Shown: positions 7,847 to 14,255 of the stretch, piece after piece | Layout of the letters: the number at the start of each line of letters is the position of its first letter | How positions within the stretch are numbered: the stretch's first letter is position 1 | Program-made: the position numbers and the translations under genes | NCBI GenBank assembly: GCA_012516115.1 | Contig: JAAYXC010000436.1 | Span: 1-15,202, forward strand | Length of the DNA stretch: 15,202 nucleotides | Origin: Bacillota bacterium | GTDB lineage: Bacteria; Bacillota; UBA4882; JAAYXC01 | Direction: 5' to 3' | The notes under the pieces: generated by a model | Told to the model about the DNA's origin: nothing | Databases searched by the model: none | Seen by the model: only the letters and a program-made list of their open reading frames with translations

Positions 7847-9619
7847 TTATTCTTCTATTTTTCCATCCACGTCTCCGTCCCACCCGAACTCCGCCGGGGC
7901 GAAACGAACGGTTCGGGGACGGGAAGGAAATGCAGACGCCGACGGATAGACCACGGCCACCAGGGCCGGGCCCGGCCGCTCTTCTTCCGGGGGGGCGGTC
8001 GGGTCGTGGCGGAAGGCCAGGAGTTTAGTGCGGTGAAAGGCTTCCCGCGGCCCGAGGCCGGGGAACTCGGGCCAAAGCCATGCCCGATTTTCCGGTGCCT
8101 CAAGCCAACTGCGCCAGCGGGAACGGAGTTCCGGGAGTCGCGGTCCCCGAGACCAGGATGGCTCTTTTTCGTCGCGCACCAGGCAATGTAGGTCGAGCCG
8201 GAGGCGTTCGCGAAAGACCGGGTCGGCCAGGCCCTCTTCTTCGGCAAAACGGAGGAGGTGAGCGGCGAGCTCCGGCCCCTGGTGGAGACGGAGGTGCCAG
8301 CCCTCTTTCTCGGAGAAGGCGGCAAAGGCGACCAGAAGCCGGGCCGGCGAGGCCACGCGGGCGAAAAGCCGCGTCAAGGCGGCGAAGAACCTTCCTTCGT
8401 TATAGTACAGATCCACCAGGCGCGCCAGAACCTTAAGCCTGGTGAGCTCGGTGAAATCAAGCCATGGATTGGCCAGGACCTCATAGGGAGGATGACGCCG
8501 GTAAAGGTAACCCAGGGTCGCCGCCTCATCCCGCAGACGGCTGCCGCTGAGCATCTTCAAGGTCCCCACCTGGATGGCGTCCGGCCAGAGGGGGAGGGCA
8601 AAGTCCAGGCTGGTCAAGAAGCGGTCGTAAGTCTCGTAAGGTAAACCGGCGATGAAGTCGAGATGGAGATGGATGTTCCCTGCCTCCCGCAGGGCCCGGA
8701 GGTTGGCGGCCAGGCGATCGGGGTCCGCCAGGCGACCGATGGCCGCCAACGTCGCGGGGTTAGTCGACTGGACCCCGATCTCGAACTGGAAGAGTCCCGG
8801 TGGGACGGTGGCCAGAAAGGAGAGCTCTTCCTCTCCCAAAAGCTCGGCCACGATCTCGAAGTGAAAACGCATGCGGCCGGCATAGGACAAAAGCCCGCGC
8901 CAGATGGCCATTGCCTGGTCGCGACGGCAATTGAATGTCCGGTCGACGAATTTCACGGCCAGAGCCCCGCTTGCGACCAGGCGTTCCATGTCCCGTAAGA
9001 CCCGGGCCGGATCGGCGAAACGCACCCTCTCCTCCCGACCGGAAAGACAAAAGGCGCAAGAAAATGGGCATCCGCGGGAGGCTTCGTAGTAGACGAGCCG
9101 CCCGGCCAGGTCTTCCATACCCACCTCCGCCGGTGAGGGTAGGGCATGAAGGGGCCATGGTTCACCCGGAGGGGTGACGCGGATGGCCCCTCCTTCGCGC
9201 CAGCAGAGCCCCGGGACATCCTGAAAAGTCCCTGTGGGGAAGGCGGCCAGCAAGGCCGTCCACGGGCCCTCCCCTTCTCCCCCGACGACGAAGTCCACCG
9301 CCGGATGGGCGGCCAGGATCGCCGGGCCATCGAAAGAGACCTCCGGTCCGCCGAGGACGATCTTGATCGCCGGCCGTACCTTCTTTACGTTCTCCGCGAT
9401 CTCCAGCACCTGAGCGATGTTCCAGATGTAACAGGAAAAGCCAAGGAGTTCCGGCGCCGCACGAACTATTTCGGCCTCCACCGTCTCGGGGCGGTCGTTG
9501 ATGGTGAATTCCATCCGCCTTACCTCATGGCCGCCCCGACGGGCCAGGGCTTCCAGGTAGCGGAGGGCGAGGTTGGTATGGACGTATTTGGCGTTAAGAC
9601 CGCAAAGCAGAACGCGCAG
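7847..9619 (-). CDS. B12-binding-domain radical SAM protein
   Basis: Predicted cobalamin-type radical SAM enzyme, 590 residues. The N-terminal cobalamin-binding-like Rossmann domain (about 1-130) includes the LNAKYVHTNLALRYL opening and LGGPEVSF typical of this group. The radical SAM domain (about 170-400) holds the cluster motif CPFSCAFC with Cys184, Cys188 and Cys191. A C-terminal region (about 420-560) resembles DUF4080, which family knowledge places on such proteins. The substrate is unknown. The B12 His motif DxHxxG is not seen, so cobalamin binding may be base-off or lost. The frame stays open 58 codons further upstream, but that stretch lies inside the sirtuin gene and looks like low-complexity shadow. 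Homologues begin at the sequence matching residue 1 here, where the codon is CTG (9619), with AGGGGG nine bases upstream. The overlap with the sirtuin gene is 26 bases. Confidence 0.88.
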   Translation of the reverse strand: MRVLLCGLNAKYVHTNLALRYLEALARRGGHEVRRMEFTINDRPETVEAEIVRAAPELLGFSCYIWNIAQVLEIAENVKKVRPAIKIVLGGPEVSFDGPAILAAHPAVDFVVGGEGEGPWTALLAAFPTGTFQDVPGLCWREGGAIRVTPPGEPWPLHALPSPAEVGMEDLAGRLVYYEASRGCPFSCAFCLSGREERVRFADPARVLRDMERLVASGALAVKFVDRTFNCRRDQAMAIWRGLLSYAGRMRFHFEIVAELLGEEELSFLATVPPGLFQFEIGVQSTNPATLAAIGRLADPDRLAANLRALREAGNIHLHLDFIAGLPYETYDRFLTSLDFALPLWPDAIQVGTLKMLSGSRLRDEAATLGYLYRRHPPYEVLANPWLDFTELTRLKVLARLVDLYYNEGRFFAALTRLFARVASPARLLVAFAAFSEKEGWHLRLHQGPELAAHLLRFAEEEGLADPVFRERLRLDLHCLVRDEKEPSWSRGPRLPELRSRWRSWLEAPENRAWLWPEFPGLGPREAFHRTKLLAFRHDPTAPPEEERPGPALVAVVYPSASAFPSRPRTVRFAPAEFGWDGDVDGKIEE

Positions 9620-10244
9620 GAGCGATAGCCCCCTCTCGCCGAAGCCGGGCCACGGCTTCGGGGACCTTCGTCGCCGCCGCCTCGTTGATGATCTCCACCG
9701 TGGCACCGGAGGCCGCGGCATAACCGGGAATATAACAGGCCGGGGCGACCGTGAGACTCGTCCCGATGACAAGGAGGTGTTCCACACCTTCAAGGAGGGC
9801 GATGGCCTCCTCCCAACCGTGAAGTTCCTCCCCGAAGAGGACCACGTCCGGTTTTAAGACCCGGCCGCACCGGCAGAGAGGAAGTCCGGTGGGCGGAAGG
9901 ACAAGGGGTTCCCGATGTCCACAGCCGAGACAGACCATGTGCCGGAGGTTGCCGTGCAGTTCAACGACTACCCGGGAACCGGCCCGCTGGTGAAGCCCGT
10001 CGATGTTCTGGGTGATGACCGGGATCTCCGCCGCGGCCAGGGCCCGATGGGCCGGGTTCGGCGTGGCCGCCTGCCACCGGGCCAGGGCCTCGCGGAAGAA
10101 AAGGTAAAAACGCTCGGGATCGGCGAGGAAGGACTCGATGGTCAAAAGATCCCGGGCGGGGATCCCCCGCCAGGTGAAGTCAAAGGTGGGCAGACCGCTG
10201 GCGACCGAGATTCCAGCACCGGTAAAGGCTACGACCTTCTTCAT
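9594..10244 (-). CDS. Sir2-family NAD-dependent protein deacylase
   Basis: Sirtuin that would remove acyl groups from lysines using NAD. In 216 residues: the Rossmann NAD motif FTGAGIS (7-13), TQNIDGLH (78-85), catalytic His97 in ELHGN, zinc cysteines 105 and 108 (CLGC) plus 124 and 126 (CRC), LKPDVVLFGE after them and VIGTSLTVAP near the C-terminus. Two departures from the textbook pattern: SGLPTFDF where most sirtuins have PTFR, and C-x-C for the second zinc pair. I place the start at the ATG 10244, with GGAGG eight bases upstream (10257-10253). A GTG at 10259 would put the ribosome site inside the gene. It lies about 74 bases after clpX and overlaps the radical SAM gene. The symbol cobB is often used but is not proven here. 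Confidence 0.93.
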   Translation of the reverse strand: MKKVVAFTGAGISVASGLPTFDFTWRGIPARDLLTIESFLADPERFYLFFREALARWQAATPNPAHRALAAAEIPVITQNIDGLHQRAGSRVVVELHGNLRHMVCLGCGHREPLVLPPTGLPLCRCGRVLKPDVVLFGEELHGWEEAIALLEGVEHLLVIGTSLTVAPACYIPGYAAASGATVEIINEAAATKVPEAVARLRREGAIAPARSALRS

Positions 10245-10279
10245 CCGCGCTCCCTCCACCGTACGCCACTCAAGACGAA

Positions 10280-10305
10280 GACCCCGCCGTTTCTTCTGGG
10301 GGGTC
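10280..10305 (-). terminator. Weak hairpin between clpX and the sirtuin gene
   Basis: On the minus strand GACCCC (10305-10300) and GGGGTC (10285-10280) form a 6-bp stem with a 14-base loop, followed by TTCGTCTTG rather than a clean T-run. It begins 13 bases after the clpX stop and could partly end the tig-clpP-clpX transcript, letting some read on into the sirtuin gene. Confidence 0.35.
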
Positions 10306-10318
10306 CCGTCCGTCCAGT

Positions 10319-11581
10319 CTAGGCCGTCTCTTCTTTCTTTTTCTTCCGCGGTTCCACCGTGGTGATGAGGGCACCGCTTACGCCCTCCACCATCTCCTTG
10401 GTCACCAAGACCTTCTTGACGTCGTTGCGGGAAGGAATCTCGAACATCAAGTCCAGCATGAGTTTTTCGATGATGGCCCGCAGGCCCCGGGCGCCGGTGC
10501 TCCGCTTGATGGCCAGCCGGGCGATGGCCTTCAAGGCCTCGGAACTGAACTCCAGCTCCACGCCGTCGAGCTCGAAGAACTTCTGGTACTGCTTGACCAG
10601 GGCGTTTTTGGGCTCGGTGAGGATGCGGATCAGGGCGTCCTCATCCAGGGCGTCCAGGGCCACCACGATGGGCAACCGGCCGATGAACTCCGGAATCAGG
10701 CCGAACTTCAATAGATCCTCGGGCATGCCCTGCCGGAGGATCTCACCCACCGGTTTCTCCTGGCGGGTGAGGACCTGGGCTCCGAAGCCCATGGTCTTCT
10801 TCCCGATGCGGTTCTCGATGATCTTCTCCAGCCCTTCGAAGGCCCCGCCGCAGATAAAAAGGATGTTCGTCGTGTCGATCTGGATGAACTCCTGGTGGGG
10901 ATGTTTCCGGCCACCCTGGGGCGGTACCGAGGCGATCGTCCCCTCCAGGATCTTGAGCAGGGCCTGCTGGACCCCCTCGCCCGAGACGTCCCTGGTGATG
11001 GAAGGGTTCTCGGACTTGCGGGCGATCTTGTCGACCTCGTCGATGTAAATGATGCCCTTCTCGGCCCGGTCGATATCGTAATCGGCCGCCTGGATGAGTT
11101 TGAGCAGGATATTCTCCACGTCCTCCCCGACGTAGCCGGCCTCGGTGAGCGAGGTGGCGTCGGCGATGGCGAAAGGCACGTTCAAGATCTTGGCCAGGGT
11201 CTGGGCGAGCAGGGTCTTACCGCACCCGGGGGGGCCGAGAAGGAGGATGTTGCTCTTCTGCAGCTCCACGTCTTCGAAGCGGTCTTCGGAATTGATCCGC
11301 TTATAGTGGTTGTAAACGGCCACGGCCAGGGTCCGTTTGGCCTCTTCCTGGCCGATGACGTACTGATCGAGGATGGCCTTGATCTCCTTGGGCTTGGGGA
11401 TATTACCCAGGTCCAGGGAAGCCTCTTCGCTCAGCTCCTCGTCGATGATCTCGTTGCAAAGTTCGATGCACTCATCGCAGATGTAAACCCCGGGGCCGGC
11501 GATGAGTTTTTTCACCTGTTCCTGCGCCTTGCCGCAGAAGGAACACTTCAACTGAGACTTTTCATCGCCGAACTTGAACAT
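10319..11581 (-). CDS. clpX: ATP-dependent Clp protease ATP-binding subunit ClpX
   Basis: Hexameric AAA+ unfoldase that feeds tagged proteins to ClpP. The 420-residue protein has an N-terminal zinc-binding domain with Cys13, Cys16, Cys35 and Cys38, then the AAA+ module: Walker A GPPGCGKT (116-123), pore-1 loop GYVG (149-152), Walker B IIYIDE (177-182), RKH pore loop (225-227), ClpP-contacting loop MGFGA (264-268) and sensor 2 in STGARGLR (361-368). The tail is Lys/Glu-rich. Two residues differ from the common form: Walker A is usually GPTGSGKT, and the tripeptide docking on ClpP is usually IGF rather than MGF. It starts 24 bases after clpP at an ATG with a GGTGGGG ribosome site and is the third gene of tig-clpP-clpX. 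Confidence 0.98.
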   Translation of the reverse strand: MFKFGDEKSQLKCSFCGKAQEQVKKLIAGPGVYICDECIELCNEIIDEELSEEASLDLGNIPKPKEIKAILDQYVIGQEEAKRTLAVAVYNHYKRINSEDRFEDVELQKSNILLLGPPGCGKTLLAQTLAKILNVPFAIADATSLTEAGYVGEDVENILLKLIQAADYDIDRAEKGIIYIDEVDKIARKSENPSITRDVSGEGVQQALLKILEGTIASVPPQGGRKHPHQEFIQIDTTNILFICGGAFEGLEKIIENRIGKKTMGFGAQVLTRQEKPVGEILRQGMPEDLLKFGLIPEFIGRLPIVVALDALDEDALIRILTEPKNALVKQYQKFFELDGVELEFSSEALKAIARLAIKRSTGARGLRAIIEKLMLDLMFEIPSRNDVKKVLVTKEMVEGVSGALITTVEPRKKKKEETA

Positions 11582-11605
11582 CGTTCCCCACCCTTTCGCG
11601 GGTCG

Positions 11606-12199
11606 TTAAACGGCCGCCGGCCGTTTGGCCATGATGTTGTCGATGAGCCCGTAAGCCTTGGCCTCCTCGGCCGACATCCAGTAGTTCCGCTCCACGTCCT
11701 TGGCGATCTTCTCCACCGGTTGGCCGGTGTGTTCGGCCAGGATCCGGTTGGTGAGATCGCGCAATTCCAGGATCTGACGGGCCTCGATCTCGATATCCGT
11801 GGCCTGACCCTGGGCCCGGCCCCACGGTTGGTGGATCATGACCCGCGAATACGGAAGACAAGAACGTTTACCCTTGGCGCCGGCGGCCAAGAGGATGGCG
11901 GCCATGCTCGCCGCGATCCCGGTACAGATGGTGGCCACCTCGGGCCGGACGTACTGCATGGTATCGTAGATGGCGAGCCCGGAGTAAATATCCCCGCCCG
12001 GACTATTGATGTAAAGGTAGATGTCCTTCGACGGGTCTTCCGATTCCAGGAAGAGAAGCTGGGCGATGACCAGGTTGGCCAGGTTCCCGTCGATCTCCCC
12101 TCCGATGAAGACGATCCTCTCTTTCAGAAGCCGCGAAAAAATGTCGTAGGCCCGTTCCCCACGGTTTGTCTGTTCGCCCACGATCGGCACCAGGTTCAT
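11606..12199 (-). CDS. clpP: ATP-dependent Clp protease proteolytic subunit ClpP, with Asn in the triad
   Basis: Barrel-forming serine protease partner of ClpX. The 197-residue protein aligns without gaps to E. coli ClpP over its C-terminal half. Nucleophile Ser98 is in IAASMAA and His123 in MIHQPWG. The third triad position, Asp171 in mature E. coli ClpP (ERDRFLS), falls on Asn172 here (ERNYWMS); the codon at 11686-11684 is AAC, so this is plainly encoded. The residues around the nucleophile are GIAASMAA where many ClpPs have GQAASMGA. The N-terminus (MNLVPIV followed by RGERAYDIFSRLL) is that of a main housekeeping ClpP, with no long propeptide. It sits 23 bases after tig, with a G-rich ribosome site (GGGGGG) about seven bases before the ATG. 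Confidence 0.97.
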   Translation of the reverse strand: MNLVPIVGEQTNRGERAYDIFSRLLKERIVFIGGEIDGNLANLVIAQLLFLESEDPSKDIYLYINSPGGDIYSGLAIYDTMQYVRPEVATICTGIAASMAAILLAAGAKGKRSCLPYSRVMIHQPWGRAQGQATDIEIEARQILELRDLTNRILAEHTGQPVEKIAKDVERNYWMSAEEAKAYGLIDNIMAKRPAAV

Positions 12200-12222
12200 G
12201 GCCCATCCCCCCGTTGCTTAGC

Positions 12223-13548
12223 TTAACCCTTCTCGGGTTCGGGTTCCGGCAAAGCCTCTGCCTTTTCCGCCAGGAATTTCACGGCCTTCTCGCGCCTGAT
12301 GGCCCAGGTGAGGGCGGATAAACGGCCGTCGGCGGCGAAAGTCGCCCGGAGCTGATCCACCTCTTTTATCTTCAGGGCCGCCGCCAATTCCGCCAGTCGC
12401 TGGTTGATTTCTTCTTCGCTCGGTTCGATTCCTTCGGCTTTTGCGATGGCATCTAAAACCAAATCTTCTCGAACTTCCCACTCAGCCGCCGGTCGCATCT
12501 CTTCTTTGATCTCATTCTCAGTCTTGCCAAGATGGGCCAGATATTTTTCGTGGGAGATCCCCCGTTCCTCCCACCAGCTCAAAAGCCGCCGATAACGTCG
12601 TTCCACCGCCCGTTCCACGAGAACCGCCGGGATCTCCTCGATCCGGGCGTTCTCCACGACTTTCTTTAACAGGCGTTCGCGGAAAACCCTTTCCGCTTCG
12701 CGTTCGGCCACCCGGCGCAGACCGGTGCGGATGGACTCCTCCATATGGGCCAGGGACTCGGCCCCGAGACTCTTGGCGAATTCGTCGTCCAGATCCGGGA
12801 GTTCCTTCTGTTTGATGGCCTGAAGGACCACCCTGAATTCGGCTTCCTTCCCGGCGAATTCCTCCTGATAATGGTCTTCCGGCAGCCGGATGGTCACCGT
12901 CCGCGTCTCACCCACCCGCATCCCGAGTATCCCCTCGGCCAGACCGGGTAAGGGAAAGGGACTTCCCGGCTTTAATTCGAAGGTATAGCCGTTCTGGCTG
13001 CTTTCCGGCAGCGGGCGACCGTCCACGTAACCTTCCAGATCCACCACGGCAAAATCTCCGGCGGCGAGTTCTTCGTGGCCGGCCGGTACCAATTCGGCAT
13101 AATCTTCCCGGAGGTCCTCCAGTCGCCGGCGAACCTCCTCTTCTTCTATGCGCGGAACGGGTTTCTCTATGCGTAACCCTTTATACTCCCCCAGTTCCAC
13201 CGGGGGCAAAACCCGGACGGTGGCCTTAAAGATAAAAGGCTTCCCCTCTTCCAGGGGCTCCACGATCTCCATTTCCGGCTCGTCGATGGGTTCGAGATCG
13301 TGAAGACGTAAAGCCTCCTGGTAAGCGGAAGGAACCAGGATCTCAAGGGCTTCTTCGTAGAAGATACCCCGTCCGTAACGGGCCTCCAGGACCGCCCGCG
13401 GGGCTTTCCCCGGTCGAAAACCCGGCACTTTGATCCGCTGGGCCACGCGGCGGTAGGCCTTGTCGATGGCCTCGGCCACTTCTTCGGGACCGAAACCGAC
13501 CTGAATGGCGACGCGTGTTTTGTCCAATCTTTCCACGTTGGCCTGCAT
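12223..13548 (-). CDS. tig: Trigger factor, ribosome-bound chaperone
   Basis: First chaperone met by nascent chains at the ribosome exit, with a peptidyl-prolyl isomerase domain. In 441 residues: N-terminal ribosome-docking domain with the signature GFRPGKAP (43-50), FKBP-type domain (about 160-245, starting GDFAVVDLEGYVDG), and a helical C-terminal substrate cradle (about 250-430) rich in Glu, Arg and Lys. Length matches the family. The ATG at 13548 has GGCGGAG six bases upstream. It is the first gene of tig-clpP-clpX, a conserved order coupling folding with proteolysis. A strong sigma-A promoter lies 132 bases upstream of the start, leaving a long leader with a minimal ORF and a palindrome. 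No CIRCE element or CtsR-type heptad repeat was found in that leader. Confidence 0.98.
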   Translation of the reverse strand: MQANVERLDKTRVAIQVGFGPEEVAEAIDKAYRRVAQRIKVPGFRPGKAPRAVLEARYGRGIFYEEALEILVPSAYQEALRLHDLEPIDEPEMEIVEPLEEGKPFIFKATVRVLPPVELGEYKGLRIEKPVPRIEEEEVRRRLEDLREDYAELVPAGHEELAAGDFAVVDLEGYVDGRPLPESSQNGYTFELKPGSPFPLPGLAEGILGMRVGETRTVTIRLPEDHYQEEFAGKEAEFRVVLQAIKQKELPDLDDEFAKSLGAESLAHMEESIRTGLRRVAEREAERVFRERLLKKVVENARIEEIPAVLVERAVERRYRRLLSWWEERGISHEKYLAHLGKTENEIKEEMRPAAEWEVREDLVLDAIAKAEGIEPSEEEINQRLAELAAALKIKEVDQLRATFAADGRLSALTWAIRREKAVKFLAEKAEALPEPEPEKG

Positions 13549-13586
13549 AATTGCTCCGCCCGGATTCTAGAGACATGACATCATAT

Positions 13587-13598
13587 GACCGGCCGGTC
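13587..13598. repeat. 12-bp perfect palindrome in the tig leader
   Basis: GACCGGCCGGTC reads the same on both strands and lies 39 bases upstream of the tig ATG, inside the transcribed leader. It could be a protein-binding site or a small RNA self-pairing element. A short GC-rich palindrome can also arise by chance. Confidence 0.35.
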
Positions 13599-13647
13599 GG
13601 TACCTCGTATGGGAATTCGACCCGGACGGATAAAAACTTAAACGGTT

Positions 13648-13672
13648 TTACGATGTCACAGTAAAAACCTCC
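13648..13672 (-). other. Three-codon ORF with strong ribosome site in the tig leader
   Basis: A GGAGG (13672-13668) is followed after eight bases by GTG ACA TCG TAA (13659-13648), a start-stop unit of three sense codons about 20 bases after the predicted transcription start. The spacing is ideal for translation, yet the product would be only fMet-Thr-Ser. It may instead be an orphan ribosome site with no translated product. Confidence 0.4.
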
Positions 13673-13686
13673 GTTAGGCTTAGACT

Positions 13687-13715
13687 AGTATACTCTAAGC
13701 CCGATACCTAGTCAA
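13687..13715 (-). promoter_or_regulatory. Sigma-A promoter of tig-clpP-clpX
   Basis: On the minus strand TTGACT (13715-13710) and TATACT (13692-13687) are exactly 17 bases apart, each matching the consensus at five of six positions. Predicted transcription starts at an A at about 13680, giving a 132-base leader before tig. This is the strongest promoter match in the window. Confidence 0.85.
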
Positions 13716-13747
13716 GGCTTGGCGGGGAATACTTCCTTTTTATACCA

Positions 13748-13933
13748 AATAAAACCCACCGCTCTCTTGCCTTCGACCGCGCTTATCGCCAGGTACGCAA
13801 GGGGTTCGGTTGGGTAACCCGCACCCTCGTAAAAAAACCTGCGGTTTTCGAGGTGATAACCCTAGCTGGCACCATTGACGGAACTTTAAAAAGACGTAGG
13901 CCCACCTCCTTCGCGCAAGAACACATGCTCGTC
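13748..13933 (-). ncRNA. Putative 6S-like regulatory RNA
   Basis: A 17-spaced sigma-A promoter points to a transcript starting at about 13933, and a short T-run (13754-13747) suggests an end about 180-186 bases later. No ORF with a usable start fits between. The predicted RNA folds as a nested rod; helices given as 5' arm with 3' arm: 13920-13915 with 13770-13765 (UCUUGC/GCAAGA, extended outward by imperfect pairs); 13871-13866 with 13792-13787; 13862-13858 with 13806-13802; 13855-13849 with 13829-13822 (one bulged G); 13848-13843 with 13839-13834, closed by a GCA loop. Between the first two helices is a large open bubble (about 43 and 16 bases); a small side hairpin sits at 13821-13807. Closing stem, asymmetric central bubble, long apical arm and 180-nt size are the architecture of 6S RNA, which traps sigma-A RNA polymerase. 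Identity with 6S is inferred from shape and size, not from a covariance search. Confidence 0.6.
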
Positions 13934-13939
13934 GAAATG

Positions 13940-13968
13940 ATCCTATCACGAACATATATTCCAGTCAA
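13940..13968 (-). promoter_or_regulatory. Sigma-A promoter of the 6S-like RNA
   Basis: On the minus strand TTGACT (13968-13963) and TAGGAT (13945-13940) are 17 bases apart. The predicted start is a G at about 13933. No start codon with good spacing follows the AAGGAGG at about 13911-13905, which supports a non-coding product. Confidence 0.75.
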
Positions 13969-14050
13969 TGGAGTTTTAACCCTCTTGACTTAAGGGGAAT
14001 ACCCATAAATAGACTAAAAAAAATAAACAAGAAAAAAGACACCCCCTTAA

Positions 14051-14082
14051 ACGAAGACGGGCTGCACGCTTTCGGCAGCCCG
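14051..14082 (-). terminator. Candidate terminator downstream of hfq
   Basis: On the minus strand CGGGCTGC (14082-14075) and GCAGCCCG (14065-14058) form a perfect 8-bp stem with a 9-base loop, followed by TCTTCGTTT. The tail is T-rich but interrupted. It lies 174 bases past the hfq stop and is the first strong hairpin after it. Confidence 0.55.
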
Positions 14083-14089
14083 CCCACGA

Positions 14090-14112
14090 GGTGAAAGAAA
14101 TCGGATTTCACC
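14090..14112. repeat. Inverted repeat between hfq and the hairpin terminator
   Basis: GGTGAAA (14090-14096) and TTTCACC (14106-14112) are perfect reverse complements around a 9-base loop, directly beside the stronger GC hairpin at 14058-14082. No coding frame in 14083-14255 has a plausible start and composition, so this stretch is best read as the hfq 3' untranslated region. Confidence 0.4.
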
Positions 14113-14255
14113 GTCAAACCCCATGAACCAGGGCCTGGAATCGTTCGCCCGCATCTCCGGAACGCCAGGGCGCCCGGGCATGAAATTCCCTGCAACAGAC
14201 AAGAGGGAGGGTAAAGATCGAATCCAGGGTGGCACCGGTCAAGGGGGATTCTTAC

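Noticed and set aside
9620..9793. 58-codon N-terminal extension of the radical SAM protein starting at an ATG at 9793
   Set aside because: It lies inside the sirtuin catalytic-domain coding region, is low-complexity Arg/Pro/Ser, and precedes the conserved family opening.
10895..12226. 443-codon open frame on the plus strand across the clpX-clpP junction
   Set aside because: It lies antisense to two certain genes and crosses their intergenic gap. Its residue make-up (Gly, Asp, Val, Leu) is the usual shadow of GC-rich codon bias, and no domain is recognisable.
13549..13680. CIRCE or CtsR heat-shock operator in the tig leader
   Set aside because: Neither the CIRCE TTAGCACTC inverted repeat nor GGTCAAA-type heptads could be found on either strand.
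13740..13955. 71-codon minus-strand frame in the hfq-tig gap
   Set aside because: It begins upstream of the predicted transcription start, spans the -10 element of the 6S-like RNA promoter and the RNA's helices, and matches no family.
13985..14013. Possible plus-strand promoter TTGACT-17-AATAGA
   Set aside because: The -35 is good, but the -10 is poor and nothing on the plus strand downstream looks like a gene or RNA.
13965..14195. 76-codon minus-strand frame after hfq
   Set aside because: It starts at TTG without a well-placed ribosome site and runs through two hairpins and an A/T-rich tract; the hydrophobic part is only the T-rich run translated.
14219..14242. Possible minus-strand promoter with TTGACC just after hfq
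   Set aside because: Seventeen bases further on is GATCTT, which is not a credible -10.
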